Counted from the stretch's first letter, positions 49,191-59,025 are shown. The stretch is 64,000 bases of DNA from Ignavibacteriales bacterium (GCA_021740915.1 JAIOYW010000007.1:62001-126000), one strand, 5' to 3'. Notes: generated by a model not told the origin, from the letters alone. Numbers and translations: made by a program.

Positions 49191-49860
49191 CTCTCGCGCC
49201 CTCCTCTGGTTTAATCGTAATCCATTCGGTAATTACTTTCCGAACAAGATATTCTTTTTTCGCGAAAGAAACGGGAACGTCCTGTCTGAAATCCTGCGAG
49301 GGGCTTTCTTCTCCGGGCTTCGCGTCACGGACAATCCGGAATGTTTCACCCTCATTCCTATTCCTTCTTTCAGGCAGGGGGTAGTTTCTTAGTGCAATTT
49401 CTAATTTAAGATCAACTGGATTTTCTACATTTGGATTTATCAGCGGAGTTGTGGGCAGATAGGATCTTCGTCCCAGAAATTGGGAATAGAAAGGATTAAT
49501 TAGAGCCTCTTTCAGGTCAGCTAACATCTTCATTTCACCCTCAATTCCCGCAATAAATCTTGCATCTGACAGGTAATATCTGTTGATTAACTGTCCGGAA
49601 ATTATTTTCCCCTCTGCATTAATGATAGTTTGGGCAGTCTGGAAATCTTTCTTTATTATTCCTTGTCTGTCCACTCTAACTCCATACCGCAAGCCCGATA
49701 GCTGATTTAATTCAGCATCTCTATTATAACCAAGAGAGGCTGCCAACAGTCCTATTAATCCACTTTTTGTCGGTTCCATCCCTGTATCTTTTTCACTAAA
49801 ACGACTCCGGTAACCCCAGGACTGCATTTGCCCTTCAATTTCAATCAATAAAGTAGGCAT
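49171..49860 (-). CDS. cas5e: Cas5e (CasD) Cascade subunit
   Basis: 229 aa from the ATG at 49860. A TTG at 49866 is in frame, but the strong Shine-Dalgarno site is correctly spaced only for the ATG. Cas5e binds the 5' handle of crRNA in Cascade. LIEIEGQMQSWGYRSRFSEKDT and PTKSGLIGLLAASLGYNRD are the N-terminal ferredoxin-fold hallmarks of the family. Confidence 0.95.
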   Translation of the reverse strand: MPTLLIEIEGQMQSWGYRSRFSEKDTGMEPTKSGLIGLLAASLGYNRDAELNQLSGLRYGVRVDRQGIIKKDFQTAQTIINAEGKIISGQLINRYYLSDARFIAGIEGEMKMLADLKEALINPFYSQFLGRRSYLPTTPLINPNVENPVDLKLEIALRNYPLPERRNRNEGETFRIVRDAKPGEESPSQDFRQDVPVSFAKKEYLVRKVITEWITIKPEEGARDVHIED

Positions 49861-49865
49861 CTTCA

Positions 49866-49877
49866 ATCACCTCCTTA
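49866..49877 (-). promoter_or_regulatory. full-length Shine-Dalgarno site of cas5e
   Basis: The minus strand reads TAAGGAGGTGAT, the complete complement of the usual 16S rRNA 3' end. Its TAA is the stop codon of cas7. It decides the cas5e start at 49860. Confidence 0.8.
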
Positions 49878-50978
49878 TAATTCACTTACTATCTGGCTTA
49901 TAAATTCGTTAAGATCAGCCTTTTTATAATTAATCAATGATGGATAATCTTCTTCCTTCAGGTCAGGGGTAGGAAGTACGAGTACAGCAGCATTTTTTAA
50001 TTTTAAATTGCCCTTGTAAATTGAACTCAGTGAATCCCAGTAATTATTTAACGCCTTAACCGAACTGGCGACAAGTCCATGGCTATTATCTGGTTTGATT
50101 GGTTTTTCGAAAGCATTGGCAAGAGACCAGGGCATATTGTCTTCTCTCACCGTCGCAACTGCAAAAGAAGGCGGATTATATGCGGCGAACGAATTTTGTT
50201 TGCCGGTGGGCATCGCTGTAAATGAAGCTTTGATAAATGCCTTGACTGCCGCCTGCATACCCTCTTTATCATTCTCTAAATTTTCCAACAACCTGTCAGT
50301 ATGAATCACCGAATAGCGGTAAAAACAGGAACTGTTAAATCCTATTGTCCCCATCATTCCGGCGCCAGATGTATCATCTTTCTGCAAATCATCCACTGCT
50401 GTGAAAAAATCAAATTCCATTGAAACCCTGTTCGTTGAGATTGCATGTGCAACCTGACAGGTTCCATCAACATTCCTTTCAGGGTATTCTGCAAGCATCC
50501 TGCCGAAAAGTGCAATATCATAAGAGTATGGTCTGATTTTGAGTTTGCTGATTGCAGTAATAAGATATTTATTGTCCTTTTGTTGCGGATCATAGGTCTG
50601 TATCACTTTTTCGACAATTTTTTCAAGTTCGCTCTCATCAAAAAAAACAAGCACACTCGTTTTATCAGCTTTTTTATCAAATTTGGAGTAATACGCTTCT
50701 ATAATATCTTTTGTAAGATTTTTTATCTCTTCAGGGCTTTTTCCACTAATCTTATCTTCAAGTTTTTCAAATAGTTTTTCACTTACTAATTTGGATCTAT
50801 AACCCGTAAAGGATGGTATGATATTTTGAAAATCCTCTCTAATTGATCTCTTTATGCATTGAGAAGATATCCTCGCTCTTCTGTGTCCGCCGAATTCGCA
50901 GTCTTTTGGCGAGTTTGCGTCATCACGATTAAGATTTGAAGGTGCAACATTCTGTAAAATATGAAGTTCAACTAACAT
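49875..50978 (-). CDS. cas7e: Cas7e (CasC/Cse4) Cascade backbone subunit
   Basis: 367 aa from the ATG at 50978, which has AAGGAG at the right distance and yields the family start MLVELHILQNVAPSNLNRDD. A frame open to 51020 overlaps cse2 and is not used. About six copies coat the crRNA spacer. FGGHRRARISSQCIKRSIRE, GAGMMGTIGFNSSCFYRY and PTGKQNSFAAYNPP are typical Cse4 blocks. Confidence 0.96.
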   Translation of the reverse strand: MLVELHILQNVAPSNLNRDDANSPKDCEFGGHRRARISSQCIKRSIREDFQNIIPSFTGYRSKLVSEKLFEKLEDKISGKSPEEIKNLTKDIIEAYYSKFDKKADKTSVLVFFDESELEKIVEKVIQTYDPQQKDNKYLITAISKLKIRPYSYDIALFGRMLAEYPERNVDGTCQVAHAISTNRVSMEFDFFTAVDDLQKDDTSGAGMMGTIGFNSSCFYRYSVIHTDRLLENLENDKEGMQAAVKAFIKASFTAMPTGKQNSFAAYNPPSFAVATVREDNMPWSLANAFEKPIKPDNSHGLVASSVKALNNYWDSLSSIYKGNLKLKNAAVLVLPTPDLKEEDYPSLINYKKADLNEFISQIVSEL

Positions 50979-50991
50979 TTTAATCTCCTTT

Positions 50992-51501
50992 TTATTCATT
51001 ATTATTTGTTTTTTCATCATTATTTACTTTCTCGAAACGCCAGTAACCCCGTGCCCATTTTTTTTGAACAAATTTTTCAGTACTCCCCCAGTGACGAAGT
51101 GAGTAGAATAATTCATAATAATTGACCGGTATGTTCTCTGAAGCCAGTAACGAGACAGCATTCCTCAGTTGATATGAAAGGTCTTCATCCCGGCATTGAA
51201 GAATGGCGTTGAATCGAAGATCAATGCTTTCAGAACCTTTTACCTGTTTTAATTTCCTGAATGCATCGCCAAAATTTCCATCCTGTGTATTTTCGGGATG
51301 TGTACCGAAAAGTGAGGCGGTGAGGAAATATGGCAACTCATAATCATTCGGTGGAATCCATGGAACAATGTAAACATACTGGGGCGGAAATTCACCGGGT
51401 GAATAGGCAACACCTCTTTTTAGAGCTGCCAATGCCCCTTTGTCATCTTTAATGCTTTGGAGATATTCAATGAATTTTTCTCCGTGTTTTTTTTCTATCA
51501 T
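50992..51501 (-). CDS. cse2: Cse2 (CasB, Cas11e) Cascade small subunit
   Basis: 169 aa from the ATG at 51501 (GAGGA upstream); a longer frame to 51561 lies within cse1. All-helical small subunit that forms the Cascade belly with two copies. LAALKRGVAYSPGEFPPQYVYIV and LRHWGSTEKFVQKKWARGYW match Cse2. The start comes 1 nt after the cse1 stop. Confidence 0.93.
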   Translation of the reverse strand: MIEKKHGEKFIEYLQSIKDDKGALAALKRGVAYSPGEFPPQYVYIVPWIPPNDYELPYFLTASLFGTHPENTQDGNFGDAFRKLKQVKGSESIDLRFNAILQCRDEDLSYQLRNAVSLLASENIPVNYYELFYSLRHWGSTEKFVQKKWARGYWRFEKVNNDEKTNNNE

Positions 51502-51502
51502 T

Positions 51503-52987
51503 TTATTCCTCGTAATGATAATTTGCTTTTGCAATTGCTTTCGGCCCTCTCGGGGAGCCAATTACTGATCCCTCAATTTTTTCTTTACATACGCTGAATA
51601 TCCTGTCACAGGTTATTTTCCAGTTTTCATAAAATAAGTCTTCATTCTCTGGATTTTCAGCGCAACCAAAGACAAATTCTTTGAAAGCATTTTCCAATCC
51701 CCCCCAATAATACCGCTCCACAGAGTAAGAGGCGAGAAGATTCTTTACCTCTTCTTTGTCGGCTTCCTTACCCTCATATTTTATCAATTCTTTTAAAATG
51801 GCAGTAGAATAAGAATAGAGTTTTTTTGAATCTGTCTCAGCGTATTCAATGGCCGAATTACAAAGATTTACAAAATCCTGCTCACCCAATAAACTTAAGG
51901 GCAAAGGAAGTTTATCAAACCTCCATAACAGTATTTTTGCTTTATCGGTAGCAATCCCCCCGCAAAGTATGGTGTAATTCCCTGAAGAAGGAATAACTCC
52001 CTTTTCTTTCAAAATAGCCGCCTGAATAATATTTAATGGTGGTCTGATTTTGCTCCCTGAATCAGTCAGCCGAATGAGGGTATTATAATCCCGCCAAAGT
52101 TGTTTTTCTGTTCTGATTTTTATGGGAACTAGTCCTCTCTTTTCATCTATTCTATACGCGGCGAAAGGGTCAATAGTATTTTCCGGCAATCCTCTTCCCT
52201 GGGCAATACATACTTTTTCGACAACAGTTTTTCCATCATGAACAACAGGTGTTAACTTGATCATCTTTGACTGATGTGTCAGGTAATCCAAATAACCGGT
52301 GAATTGTGTCGCGGTTTCTGCTCTCGAAGGATTAGGACTTTCCCAGGAAGGTTGATCCTGATCGTGAGCAGAAAAACCTGACTCAATAACCATATTAAGT
52401 AATAGCGTTTCAAATAAGTTATTGCCCTCAAGAAACGTGAGCATGGGAGAAGTATAAGGTGCATGTTGAAAATTGATTGTCGCACTAACTCCACCACCCG
52501 GCGAAAAAGTCTGAGCCACAAGTAAATAAAGAGCTGCATCCGCCATTTCCATCTGATCCTTCTTTTCATTATAGGAATGATCATTATAAACGGCATTGTT
52601 TCCCGCTGCTCTGTGCAGAGTCAGTTTATTAACTGTCGTGGTTTTTTCGCCAGCAGGATGCTCTGCTATCTGATAAAACGGAAATACTTCATCAAATAAA
52701 TCAAATCGATCTTTCCATTTTTCAAAATACTCTTCAATTGATGTCGGCGAAAACAGTCCTGCTTTGTAATGATTATTCCATGACTCGACATCCTTAAGCG
52801 GATAAACCCTGTGCAGGATACCGAGCAATAGCCTGAAGAGGCTCATAATCACAAGCGGTGAGTCGTGATAAATGCCGCTTATCTTGTGTGCATCCCTGAT
52901 GCAGTCAAGAAGTCCTATTCTTTCGGGCACCGGTCCGCCCCTTAGTACCGGTATCCATTTTTGATCAATAAGGTTAAATGTACCCAA
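51503..52987 (-). CDS. cse1: Cse1 (CasA, Cas8e) Cascade large subunit
   Basis: 494 aa, the usual length. Recognises the PAM and recruits Cas3. FNLIDQKWIPVLR is the standard N-terminus; QIAEHPAGEKTTTVNKLTLHRAAG (read as two motifs) and SPGGGVSATINFQHAPYTS are conserved Cse1 regions. It follows cas3 by 5 nt and precedes cse2 by 1 nt. Confidence 0.95.
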   Translation of the reverse strand: MGTFNLIDQKWIPVLRGGPVPERIGLLDCIRDAHKISGIYHDSPLVIMSLFRLLLGILHRVYPLKDVESWNNHYKAGLFSPTSIEEYFEKWKDRFDLFDEVFPFYQIAEHPAGEKTTTVNKLTLHRAAGNNAVYNDHSYNEKKDQMEMADAALYLLVAQTFSPGGGVSATINFQHAPYTSPMLTFLEGNNLFETLLLNMVIESGFSAHDQDQPSWESPNPSRAETATQFTGYLDYLTHQSKMIKLTPVVHDGKTVVEKVCIAQGRGLPENTIDPFAAYRIDEKRGLVPIKIRTEKQLWRDYNTLIRLTDSGSKIRPPLNIIQAAILKEKGVIPSSGNYTILCGGIATDKAKILLWRFDKLPLPLSLLGEQDFVNLCNSAIEYAETDSKKLYSYSTAILKELIKYEGKEADKEEVKNLLASYSVERYYWGGLENAFKEFVFGCAENPENEDLFYENWKITCDRIFSVCKEKIEGSVIGSPRGPKAIAKANYHYEE

Positions 52988-52992
52988 TTATT

Positions 52993-55713
52993 TTACTCCT
53001 TATTTATTTTTGAAATGATGATTCCTGAATCGTAATCAAAAATCAACTGATAATTTTCTGCAATATGAATATTGTTCTCAAAAATGACTACTCTTAAATG
53101 TCGTAACAGGCTATTTTTTTTCCAGTTCGCTGGTGGTTTTGTTTCTTCTGAATTCAATAAATACTTTCGAATAGCTCTTGAAGAAATTTGGACAACTGCC
53201 TGCATTATTTTCATTTCAAGGTCTTTTGTAGGCAAAATGTCAGGCTCATATTTCGTTTTACTTTCATCCGCATAATAAAAATCGTCTGTGTTTCTGAGAA
53301 CACAAACCACCCTTACCGCTGGATCACCAAGTCTGGTAGCTGCTTGAATATCTTCGTGTATTTGTGGGTCATCGTCATCAAGCAGGCTAATACCAAAAAA
53401 CAAAGTATCATCTTCATCAGGACCAGGAATTATTCTTGCTGCTACTTTCGATTCCATATCAACACTTTTTTCTATCGACCTTATTTTTAGTCCCTCATAA
53501 AGTTTCTGATCCGGGGCAGTTAAATATGGATGGTTTGTTTCTGAATAAACTTCCTCTATCATATACTCAACACCTTCAGGAATATTTATTTCATTCCTCG
53601 CAGAAAGAGTGAGAAAAGATCGGTACAGAATATATCCATCATATACGCTCTTACTGAAGTTCTTGTTTTCATGATTAAACCAGTATGCCAGGGGCTCATT
53701 AATGCCCGTCTTCCTATCCTCAATTTCAAATCTGCGTAATCGGCCCAAACGTTGAATGAACAGATCAACCGGCGCGAGTTCGGTTATCATCAGGTCGAAA
53801 TCAATATCAAGACTTTGTTCAATTATCTGTGTTGAAAAAAGCACAATTTTTACAGGCCTTTTACCTGTCCTCCCGAAAAGACTTATCACCTTTTCCTCAA
53901 TTTTATTCCTTATATGTGCAGGAAAACGTGCGTGAAGCAAAAAGCATGGAATTTGTTCTTCGCAACTCAATTCTTTAAAAAGTCTATATAATTCCTGTGC
54001 TTTACCGACCGTGTTACATATTACTGCCGTACAGGCTCCCTTATTCGTTTGAGTATAAATAAATTCTATTAAATGCTGATTTTCTTCTGTTTCCACCCTT
54101 GCGATTTTAATTGTTTTTTTTGAGGTTGTGGAAAGAGGGTATGATGAAATACTTTTTCTTGCTGCAAGAGTAAACCTGGGATAGTTTGCCTCCAGTTTGA
54201 GTTCCTCTCCGGTAAATGCTTCCACAAACTTAGTTCTCTTGTTTTTAGGCAGTGTTGCAGAAAGCAGTATCACATTAATATTAATTCTGCCAGCCCATTT
54301 AAGAAAGCCCTCAAGCAAACCAGACATATAAACATCATAAGAATGAACTTCATCCAGTATTATCGTTTTTGCATTTAGTCCGTATAGTCTTAAATAATTA
54401 TGTTTTGTGTTTAGGATACTAATCAGTATCTGATCAATTGTACCAACGGCAAAAGGTGCAAGCAGCCCTCTTTTTTTAGGTCTGAACCAATCATACGATA
54501 TAAGTGTCGATTCCAATTTGACATCATCATCGCCATGAATACCCCTTGTATATCCCGGCTCAGCTTTGCCTTCTAAAAAAAGTTGACTTGCAGAATGGAG
54601 CAATTCAAGGCTTGATGAATATTCATCTGAAAATCTGTTTGATAAAAAGTTACGATACCGCAGAAACATTTGATTTGATGTAGCCCTTGTTGGCATCCCA
54701 ATATACACGCCTGTTTGCTCTGCACATAAGTTCATGTATTCAGATGCGTAAAATGCCATTTCCGTTTTCCCGATACCCATTGGCGCTTCGACAATAAGCA
54801 ATTTGGCATCGCCTGAAGAGTTATCACTCATTAATGCCCTGAATACTTCTGACTGCTGCTCTCTTGGGGTAAATCCTGAAAATAATTGCTCGAATGAAGG
54901 AATTTCACCCTGCGGTCTCCACAGAGGAAAACCACATTTATCTAATGCTATTTTTGCTTTTTGCTTCGCGAGTATCCAGTACTCTTCAGCATTTAATATA
55001 TAACCTTTGTCTCTGCTTACCGCATAAGGAAAATACTCCGGCATCGATGCAATCCAATCAGCAAGTGTTATAAAACCTGTAAACCAGTATTGAAACACAA
55101 TTGGCTTTATCCAGTTATTTAGTTTTATTATTTTTAGATTACTATCACCAATGAGAAGCTTAAATAAATCCCTTGCTATTGAATCCCTCGCCTCTTCCCA
55201 TTTTCCAATACCCATTAATTTGGCAGTATATTTTATTAGATCATGATCGGTAGAAAACTTTCCGTGATGCCCGCCAATTGATTTTGCAATTCTTCCAAGA
55301 TCATTTTTTTCGATCTTTGCTCCTGTCAGCTCTTCAAGTTTGTTTTTTATCCAGAATTCTGAGAAAAAATTATGCCTTTGCTCAGGGGTTTCTATCAAAT
55401 GACTAATGAATTTAAAACCAGATCGTTCAAGTTGGGTTCGCCTTTCCCGATTTTTATTCTGAAATGCCTGACTTGCCTTACCGATATCATGTAATGAAAC
55501 AAGAAAAACAATCAACTCGAGTGCATATGGGGTTATTTCATTTATAAACAAGTTGGCGGCGAATTTTCTTTTTGCAGGTGCCATCCGTTTTGTTAAGAGT
55601 TCTTCCGCGATTGCAGCAATATCAAGTGAATGAAAGAGGAGGGGATGATACGAAAATGAATCGTCATCACTGGTTTTTGCCCATAATAAAAGCTGGTCTG
55701 GAATTTTATTCAT
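52993..55713 (-). CDS. cas3: Cas3 nuclease-helicase, type I-E
   Basis: 906 aa, HD nuclease then SF2 helicase. The HD site is His75-Asp76 (LVSLHDIGKAS), with GGHHGKF further on. Helicase motifs are EAPMGIGKTEMAF (Walker A), ILDEVHSYD (motif II, DEVH), LLSATLPKNKR (III) and QRLGRLRRFE (VI). It degrades DNA unwound by Cascade. No motif is missing, so interference is predicted to be functional. It is first in the cas operon, with a long upstream region shared with acn. Confidence 0.96.
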   Translation of the reverse strand: MNKIPDQLLLWAKTSDDDSFSYHPLLFHSLDIAAIAEELLTKRMAPAKRKFAANLFINEITPYALELIVFLVSLHDIGKASQAFQNKNRERRTQLERSGFKFISHLIETPEQRHNFFSEFWIKNKLEELTGAKIEKNDLGRIAKSIGGHHGKFSTDHDLIKYTAKLMGIGKWEEARDSIARDLFKLLIGDSNLKIIKLNNWIKPIVFQYWFTGFITLADWIASMPEYFPYAVSRDKGYILNAEEYWILAKQKAKIALDKCGFPLWRPQGEIPSFEQLFSGFTPREQQSEVFRALMSDNSSGDAKLLIVEAPMGIGKTEMAFYASEYMNLCAEQTGVYIGMPTRATSNQMFLRYRNFLSNRFSDEYSSSLELLHSASQLFLEGKAEPGYTRGIHGDDDVKLESTLISYDWFRPKKRGLLAPFAVGTIDQILISILNTKHNYLRLYGLNAKTIILDEVHSYDVYMSGLLEGFLKWAGRININVILLSATLPKNKRTKFVEAFTGEELKLEANYPRFTLAARKSISSYPLSTTSKKTIKIARVETEENQHLIEFIYTQTNKGACTAVICNTVGKAQELYRLFKELSCEEQIPCFLLHARFPAHIRNKIEEKVISLFGRTGKRPVKIVLFSTQIIEQSLDIDFDLMITELAPVDLFIQRLGRLRRFEIEDRKTGINEPLAYWFNHENKNFSKSVYDGYILYRSFLTLSARNEINIPEGVEYMIEEVYSETNHPYLTAPDQKLYEGLKIRSIEKSVDMESKVAARIIPGPDEDDTLFFGISLLDDDDPQIHEDIQAATRLGDPAVRVVCVLRNTDDFYYADESKTKYEPDILPTKDLEMKIMQAVVQISSRAIRKYLLNSEETKPPANWKKNSLLRHLRVVIFENNIHIAENYQLIFDYDSGIIISKINKE

Positions 55714-55813
55714 TGTCTTTAATTATTTAAATGAATATTTTTTTTATATATGCAACACCTTCAAACATAGCTCCGCCTGGTAAGCCACACATTAGGGAGA
55801 TATGCAAGTAGAT

Positions 55814-55831
55814 CGGATTTTTTATAATCCG
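55814..55831. promoter_or_regulatory. inverted repeat CGGATT/AATCCG
   Basis: CGGATT (55814-55819) and AATCCG (55826-55831) form a 6-bp stem with a 6-nt A/T loop, about 100 bp upstream of cas3. It shares its arms with the palindrome at 56006-56022. Confidence 0.4.
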
Positions 55832-55933
55832 TTAGCAAAATCCTGAATAATTATAAAATTTCAAAATTATCATTGTTAAAACCTTATAGTTTAAAGCTTA
55901 TAGCCTTATTATAATATTAAATATTTATAGAAC

Positions 55934-55952
55934 AGTATCATTCAATGATACT
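55934..55952. promoter_or_regulatory. perfect 19-bp palindrome upstream of cas operon (operator-like)
   Basis: AGTATCATTCAATGATACT is a perfect 9-1-9 inverted repeat, 221 bp upstream of cas3 and 225 bp upstream of acn. It looks like a dimeric repressor site. It is repeated exactly inside CRISPR spacer 46937-46969. Confidence 0.6.
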
Positions 55953-56005
55953 AATTTGAAATTTCTGAGTAAATTAATTAAATAAAGATATTATATCCTG
56001 TTATC

Positions 56006-56022
56006 CGGATTACCGTAATCCG
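56006..56022. promoter_or_regulatory. 17-bp palindrome upstream of acn
   Basis: CGGATTAC-C-GTAATCCG is a perfect 8-1-8 inverted repeat, 155 bp before the acn start, with arms that include those of 55814-55831. Confidence 0.45.
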
Positions 56023-56176
56023 AACCGCTGAAATTGAACCACCCTGCTTACTTCTCATAATTCATAATTAACCATTCACAATTCACAATTAACAATTAAT
56101 CATCGCTTCGTTTTTCGTTTAAAAATAAAAGTGCGGAATTCCTTATTTTAAAAGGTTAATTTTTATAGAGGAAACT

Positions 56177-58438
56177 ATGGCAGAAAATTTTGATATGATC
56201 AGGAAGGTTTACGAAAATCTTCCGGGTAAACTTGATACAATAAGAAAAAAACTGAACCGCCCGCTTACAGTTTCAGAAAAAATACTTTATTCACATTTAT
56301 GGGAAACCCCTGAAGCAGGACTTGCACGCGGAAAAGATTATGCCGATCTTTCACCCGACCGCGTTGCAATGCAGGATGCGACGGCACAGATGGCGCTGCT
56401 GCAATTTATGCACGCCGGAAAACCCACAACCGCTGTTCCCTCAACCGTCCATTGCGATCATCTTATCCAGGCAAAAGAAGGCGCCAAAGACGATCTCGAC
56501 AGGGCAAATTTTGAGAACAAAGAAGTATTCGATTTTCTTGAGAGCATATCCCGCAAATATGGAATAGGATTCTGGAAACCGGGCGCGGGTATTATCCATC
56601 AGGTTGTGCTCGAAAATTATGCTTTCCCCGGCGGAATGATGATTGGAACGGATTCCCACACTCCGAATGCCGGTGGTTTAGGCATGGTAGCAATTGGAGT
56701 CGGCGGAGCGGATGCAGTTGATGTTATGTCAGGAATGCCATGGGAATTAAAATGGCCTAAAATTATCGGGGTTAAACTGACCGGGAAACTTTCCGGCTGG
56801 ACAAGCCCGAAGGATGTTATACTTAAAGTGGCAGGTATCCTTACCGTAAAAGGCGGAACAGGTGCGATTGTTGAATATTTCGGACCGGGAGCCAATTCAA
56901 TATCCTGCACAGGCAAAGGAACTATCTGCAATATGGGCGCAGAGATAGGCGCAACAACTTCAATTTTCGAATTTGATGAAAAAATGGCGGCATACCTCAG
57001 GAAAACAGGCAGGGATGACGTTGCTGCCCTTGCCGAAAAATATGCGGCTCACCTGCAGTCCGATCCTGAAATACATGCCGATCCTGCGAAATATTACGAT
57101 CAGGTAATTGAGATAAATCTCGATGAACTGAAACCGCACCTGAACGGACCGTTCACTCCCGATCTCGCATGGCCTGTTGCTGATATGAAAAAAGCAGCCG
57201 AAGAGAACAATTATCCGAAAAAGATCAGCGTTGCTCTTATCGGAAGCTGTACAAATTCAAGCTACGAGGATATTGACCGCGCTGCAAGCATTGCACGCCA
57301 GGCATTAGCTAAAGGCATCAAAGCCAGAGCCCAGTTTACAATTACACCGGGCTCGGAACAGGTGCGCGCAACAATTGAGCGGGATGGACAGTTAAAAGCT
57401 CTCACTGATATCGGCGGAATTGTTCTTGCAAATGCTTGCGGTCCCTGCATTGGTATGTGGAAACGTATGGATGCAAAAACAGGCGAAAGGAATACTATTG
57501 TCACTTCGTTTAACAGAAATTTCGCTAAAAGAAACGATGGCAATCCGGACACTCTTGCTTTTGTAGCCAGCCCTGAGATGACAACAGTGCTTGCTATAGC
57601 CGGCGATCTTACGTTCAATCCTGAAACGGATTATCTGGAAAATGAAAAAGGCGAAAAGATCAAACTCGATCCGCCTTATGGCGATGAGCTTCCGGGACGC
57701 GGCTTTGATAAAGGCGCCGTTGGATATATCGCTCCGGCAAAAGAAGGGTCTGCTCTCGATGTAAAAGTGAAACCCGACAGCGAAAGGCTCCAGCTTCTCG
57801 ACCGCTTCGCTCCATGGGACGGCAAGGATTATACCGATCTGCCCCTTCTGCTGAAAGCTAAAGGGAAATGCACCACCGACCATATTTCGATGGCTGGTCC
57901 CTGGCTCAGATACCGCGGACATCTCGATAATATCTCGAATAATATGTTTCTTGGCGCGATAAATGCTTTTACAGATAAAGCAGGTGAAGTGAAAAATACC
58001 TTTACCGGAGAAACTGCACAGGTTCAGGCAGTTGCCCGCGATTACAAAAAACGCGGAACCGGCTGGGTTGTTGTCGGCGATGAAAATTACGGCGAAGGTT
58101 CAAGCCGTGAACATGCTGCAATGGAACCACGGTTTTTAGGCGGTAAGGTGATAATCGTAAGAAGCTTCGCACGTATCCATGAAACAAATCTGAAAAAGCA
58201 GGGTATGCTTCCTCTAACTTTTGCCAATCCCGCGGATTATGATAAGATAAAAGAAGACGACCGATTGAGTATTCTCGGGCTAACTGAATTTTCACCGGGA
58301 AAACCCGTAAAACTGGTTATCAGACATGCCGATGGTTCATCGGAAGAAGCGATGCTTAATCATACATTCAATGAGAATCAGTTCGAATGGTTCAAAGCCG
58401 GCAGCGCTCTTAATCTGATAGCGGCAAAAGGAAAATAA
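56177..58438 (+). CDS. acn: aconitate hydratase
   Basis: 753 aa mitochondrial-type aconitase of the TCA cycle, which isomerises citrate to isocitrate. The [4Fe-4S] ligands are Cys358 (GSCTNSS), Cys421 and Cys424 (ACGPCIG). The swivel domain has [27 protein letters not shown] is the N-terminal signature. GAGGAAAC lies upstream of the ATG. The last ~57 codons are duplicated just downstream. It is monocistronic and ends in a terminator. Confidence 0.97.
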   Translation: MAENFDMIRKVYENLPGKLDTIRKKLNRPLTVSEKILYSHLWETPEAGLARGKDYADLSPDRVAMQDATAQMALLQFMHAGKPTTAVPSTVHCDHLIQAKEGAKDDLDRANFENKEVFDFLESISRKYGIGFWKPGAGIIHQVVLENYAFPGGMMIGTDSHTPNAGGLGMVAIGVGGADAVDVMSGMPWELKWPKIIGVKLTGKLSGWTSPKDVILKVAGILTVKGGTGAIVEYFGPGANSISCTGKGTICNMGAEIGATTSIFEFDEKMAAYLRKTGRDDVAALAEKYAAHLQSDPEIHADPAKYYDQVIEINLDELKPHLNGPFTPDLAWPVADMKKAAEENNYPKKISVALIGSCTNSSYEDIDRAASIARQALAKGIKARAQFTITPGSEQVRATIERDGQLKALTDIGGIVLANACGPCIGMWKRMDAKTGERNTIVTSFNRNFAKRNDGNPDTLAFVASPEMTTVLAIAGDLTFNPETDYLENEKGEKIKLDPPYGDELPGRGFDKGAVGYIAPAKEGSALDVKVKPDSERLQLLDRFAPWDGKDYTDLPLLLKAKGKCTTDHISMAGPWLRYRGHLDNISNNMFLGAINAFTDKAGEVKNTFTGETAQVQAVARDYKKRGTGWVVVGDENYGEGSSREHAAMEPRFLGGKVIIVRSFARIHETNLKKQGMLPLTFANPADYDKIKEDDRLSILGLTEFSPGKPVKLVIRHADGSSEEAMLNHTFNENQFEWFKAGSALNLIAAKGK

Positions 58439-58484
58439 AAACGGTCACTTCCCACGGGAATGACTAAAAAACTAAATTGAATTA

Positions 58485-58520
58485 AGGCTCAGGATAAAAA
58501 CATATCCTGGGCTTTTTTTT
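58485..58520 (+). terminator. rho-independent terminator after acn
   Basis: GGCTCAGGATA (58486-58496) pairs with TATCCTGGGCT (58503-58513), with G-U pairs, and is followed by eight T. Confidence 0.85.
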
Positions 58521-58621
58521 ATAAATCCTGCCCGACATTCCTAAACCACCCAAAACTTCTACCCTGCCAATCATTTTAATTAGTAATTAGTAATTCGCAA
58601 TTTGTAATTTGTGACAGGCTT

Positions 58622-58842
58622 AGTATTCCCGGACTCACAGAATTTGCACCCGGGAAAACCCGTAAAACTGGTTATCAGACATGCCGATGGATCATCGGAA
58701 GAAGCAATGCTTAATCATACATTTAATGAGAATCAGTTCAAATGGTTCAAAGCCGGCAGCGCTCTTAATCTGATAGCGGCAAAAGGAAAATAAACAACGG
58801 TCACTTCCCCCGGGAATCACTCAAAAACTAAATTGAATTAAG
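58622..58842 (+). pseudogene. duplicated 3' fragment of acn
   Basis: Copies 58268-58486 (last ~57 codons, stop and 48 bp of 3' flank) with a few percent divergence and a frame-shifting extra base near its start (GCACCCGGGAAAA against TTCACCGGGAAAA). The copied protein end [20 protein letters not shown] is intact up to the stop at 58793, but no upstream part exists. The copy stops where the terminator stem begins. Confidence 0.9.
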
Positions 58843-58904
58843 TTTATGTATCCCCCCGGCAGCCATAAAAACCCTCAACATCCCCGATCCAATCAACCTT
58901 CAAT

Positions 58905-59025
58905 ACTTCTAACCTCTAACTTCTAACTTCTAACTTCTAACTTCTAACTTCTAACTTCTGACTTCTAACTTCTAACTTCTGACTTCTAACTTCTAACTTC
59001 TGACTTCTGACTTCTAACCTCTAAC
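58905..59025. repeat. heptamer tandem repeat CTTCTAA/CTTCTGA
   Basis: About 17 copies of a 7-bp unit (CTTCTAA, with CTTCTGA and CCTCTAA variants) end right at the stop codon of the M28 peptidase gene. On the minus strand the unit is TTAGAAG, carrying stop codons in all frames it reaches. Confidence 0.9.

Larger units (their letters stand above)
55714..56176. other. divergent cas3/acn regulatory region
   Basis: 463 bp, AT-rich, with three inverted repeats: 55814-55831, 55934-55952 and 56006-56022. On the minus strand TAATTTTG (55869-55862) fits the Bacteroidota -7 consensus and could be the cas3 promoter, but no matching -33 box was clear. Short low-complexity AATTCACAATT-like repeats lie at about 56056-56099. 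Confidence 0.5.

Noticed and set aside
55934-55952. Fur- or Zur-type box
   Set aside because: The 9-1-9 form is similar in size but the arms (AGTATCATT) do not match TGATAATNATTATCA-like sequences.
58611-58793. 60-codon ORF as an independent gene
   Set aside because: It is the duplicated tail of acn with a few unrelated leading codons.
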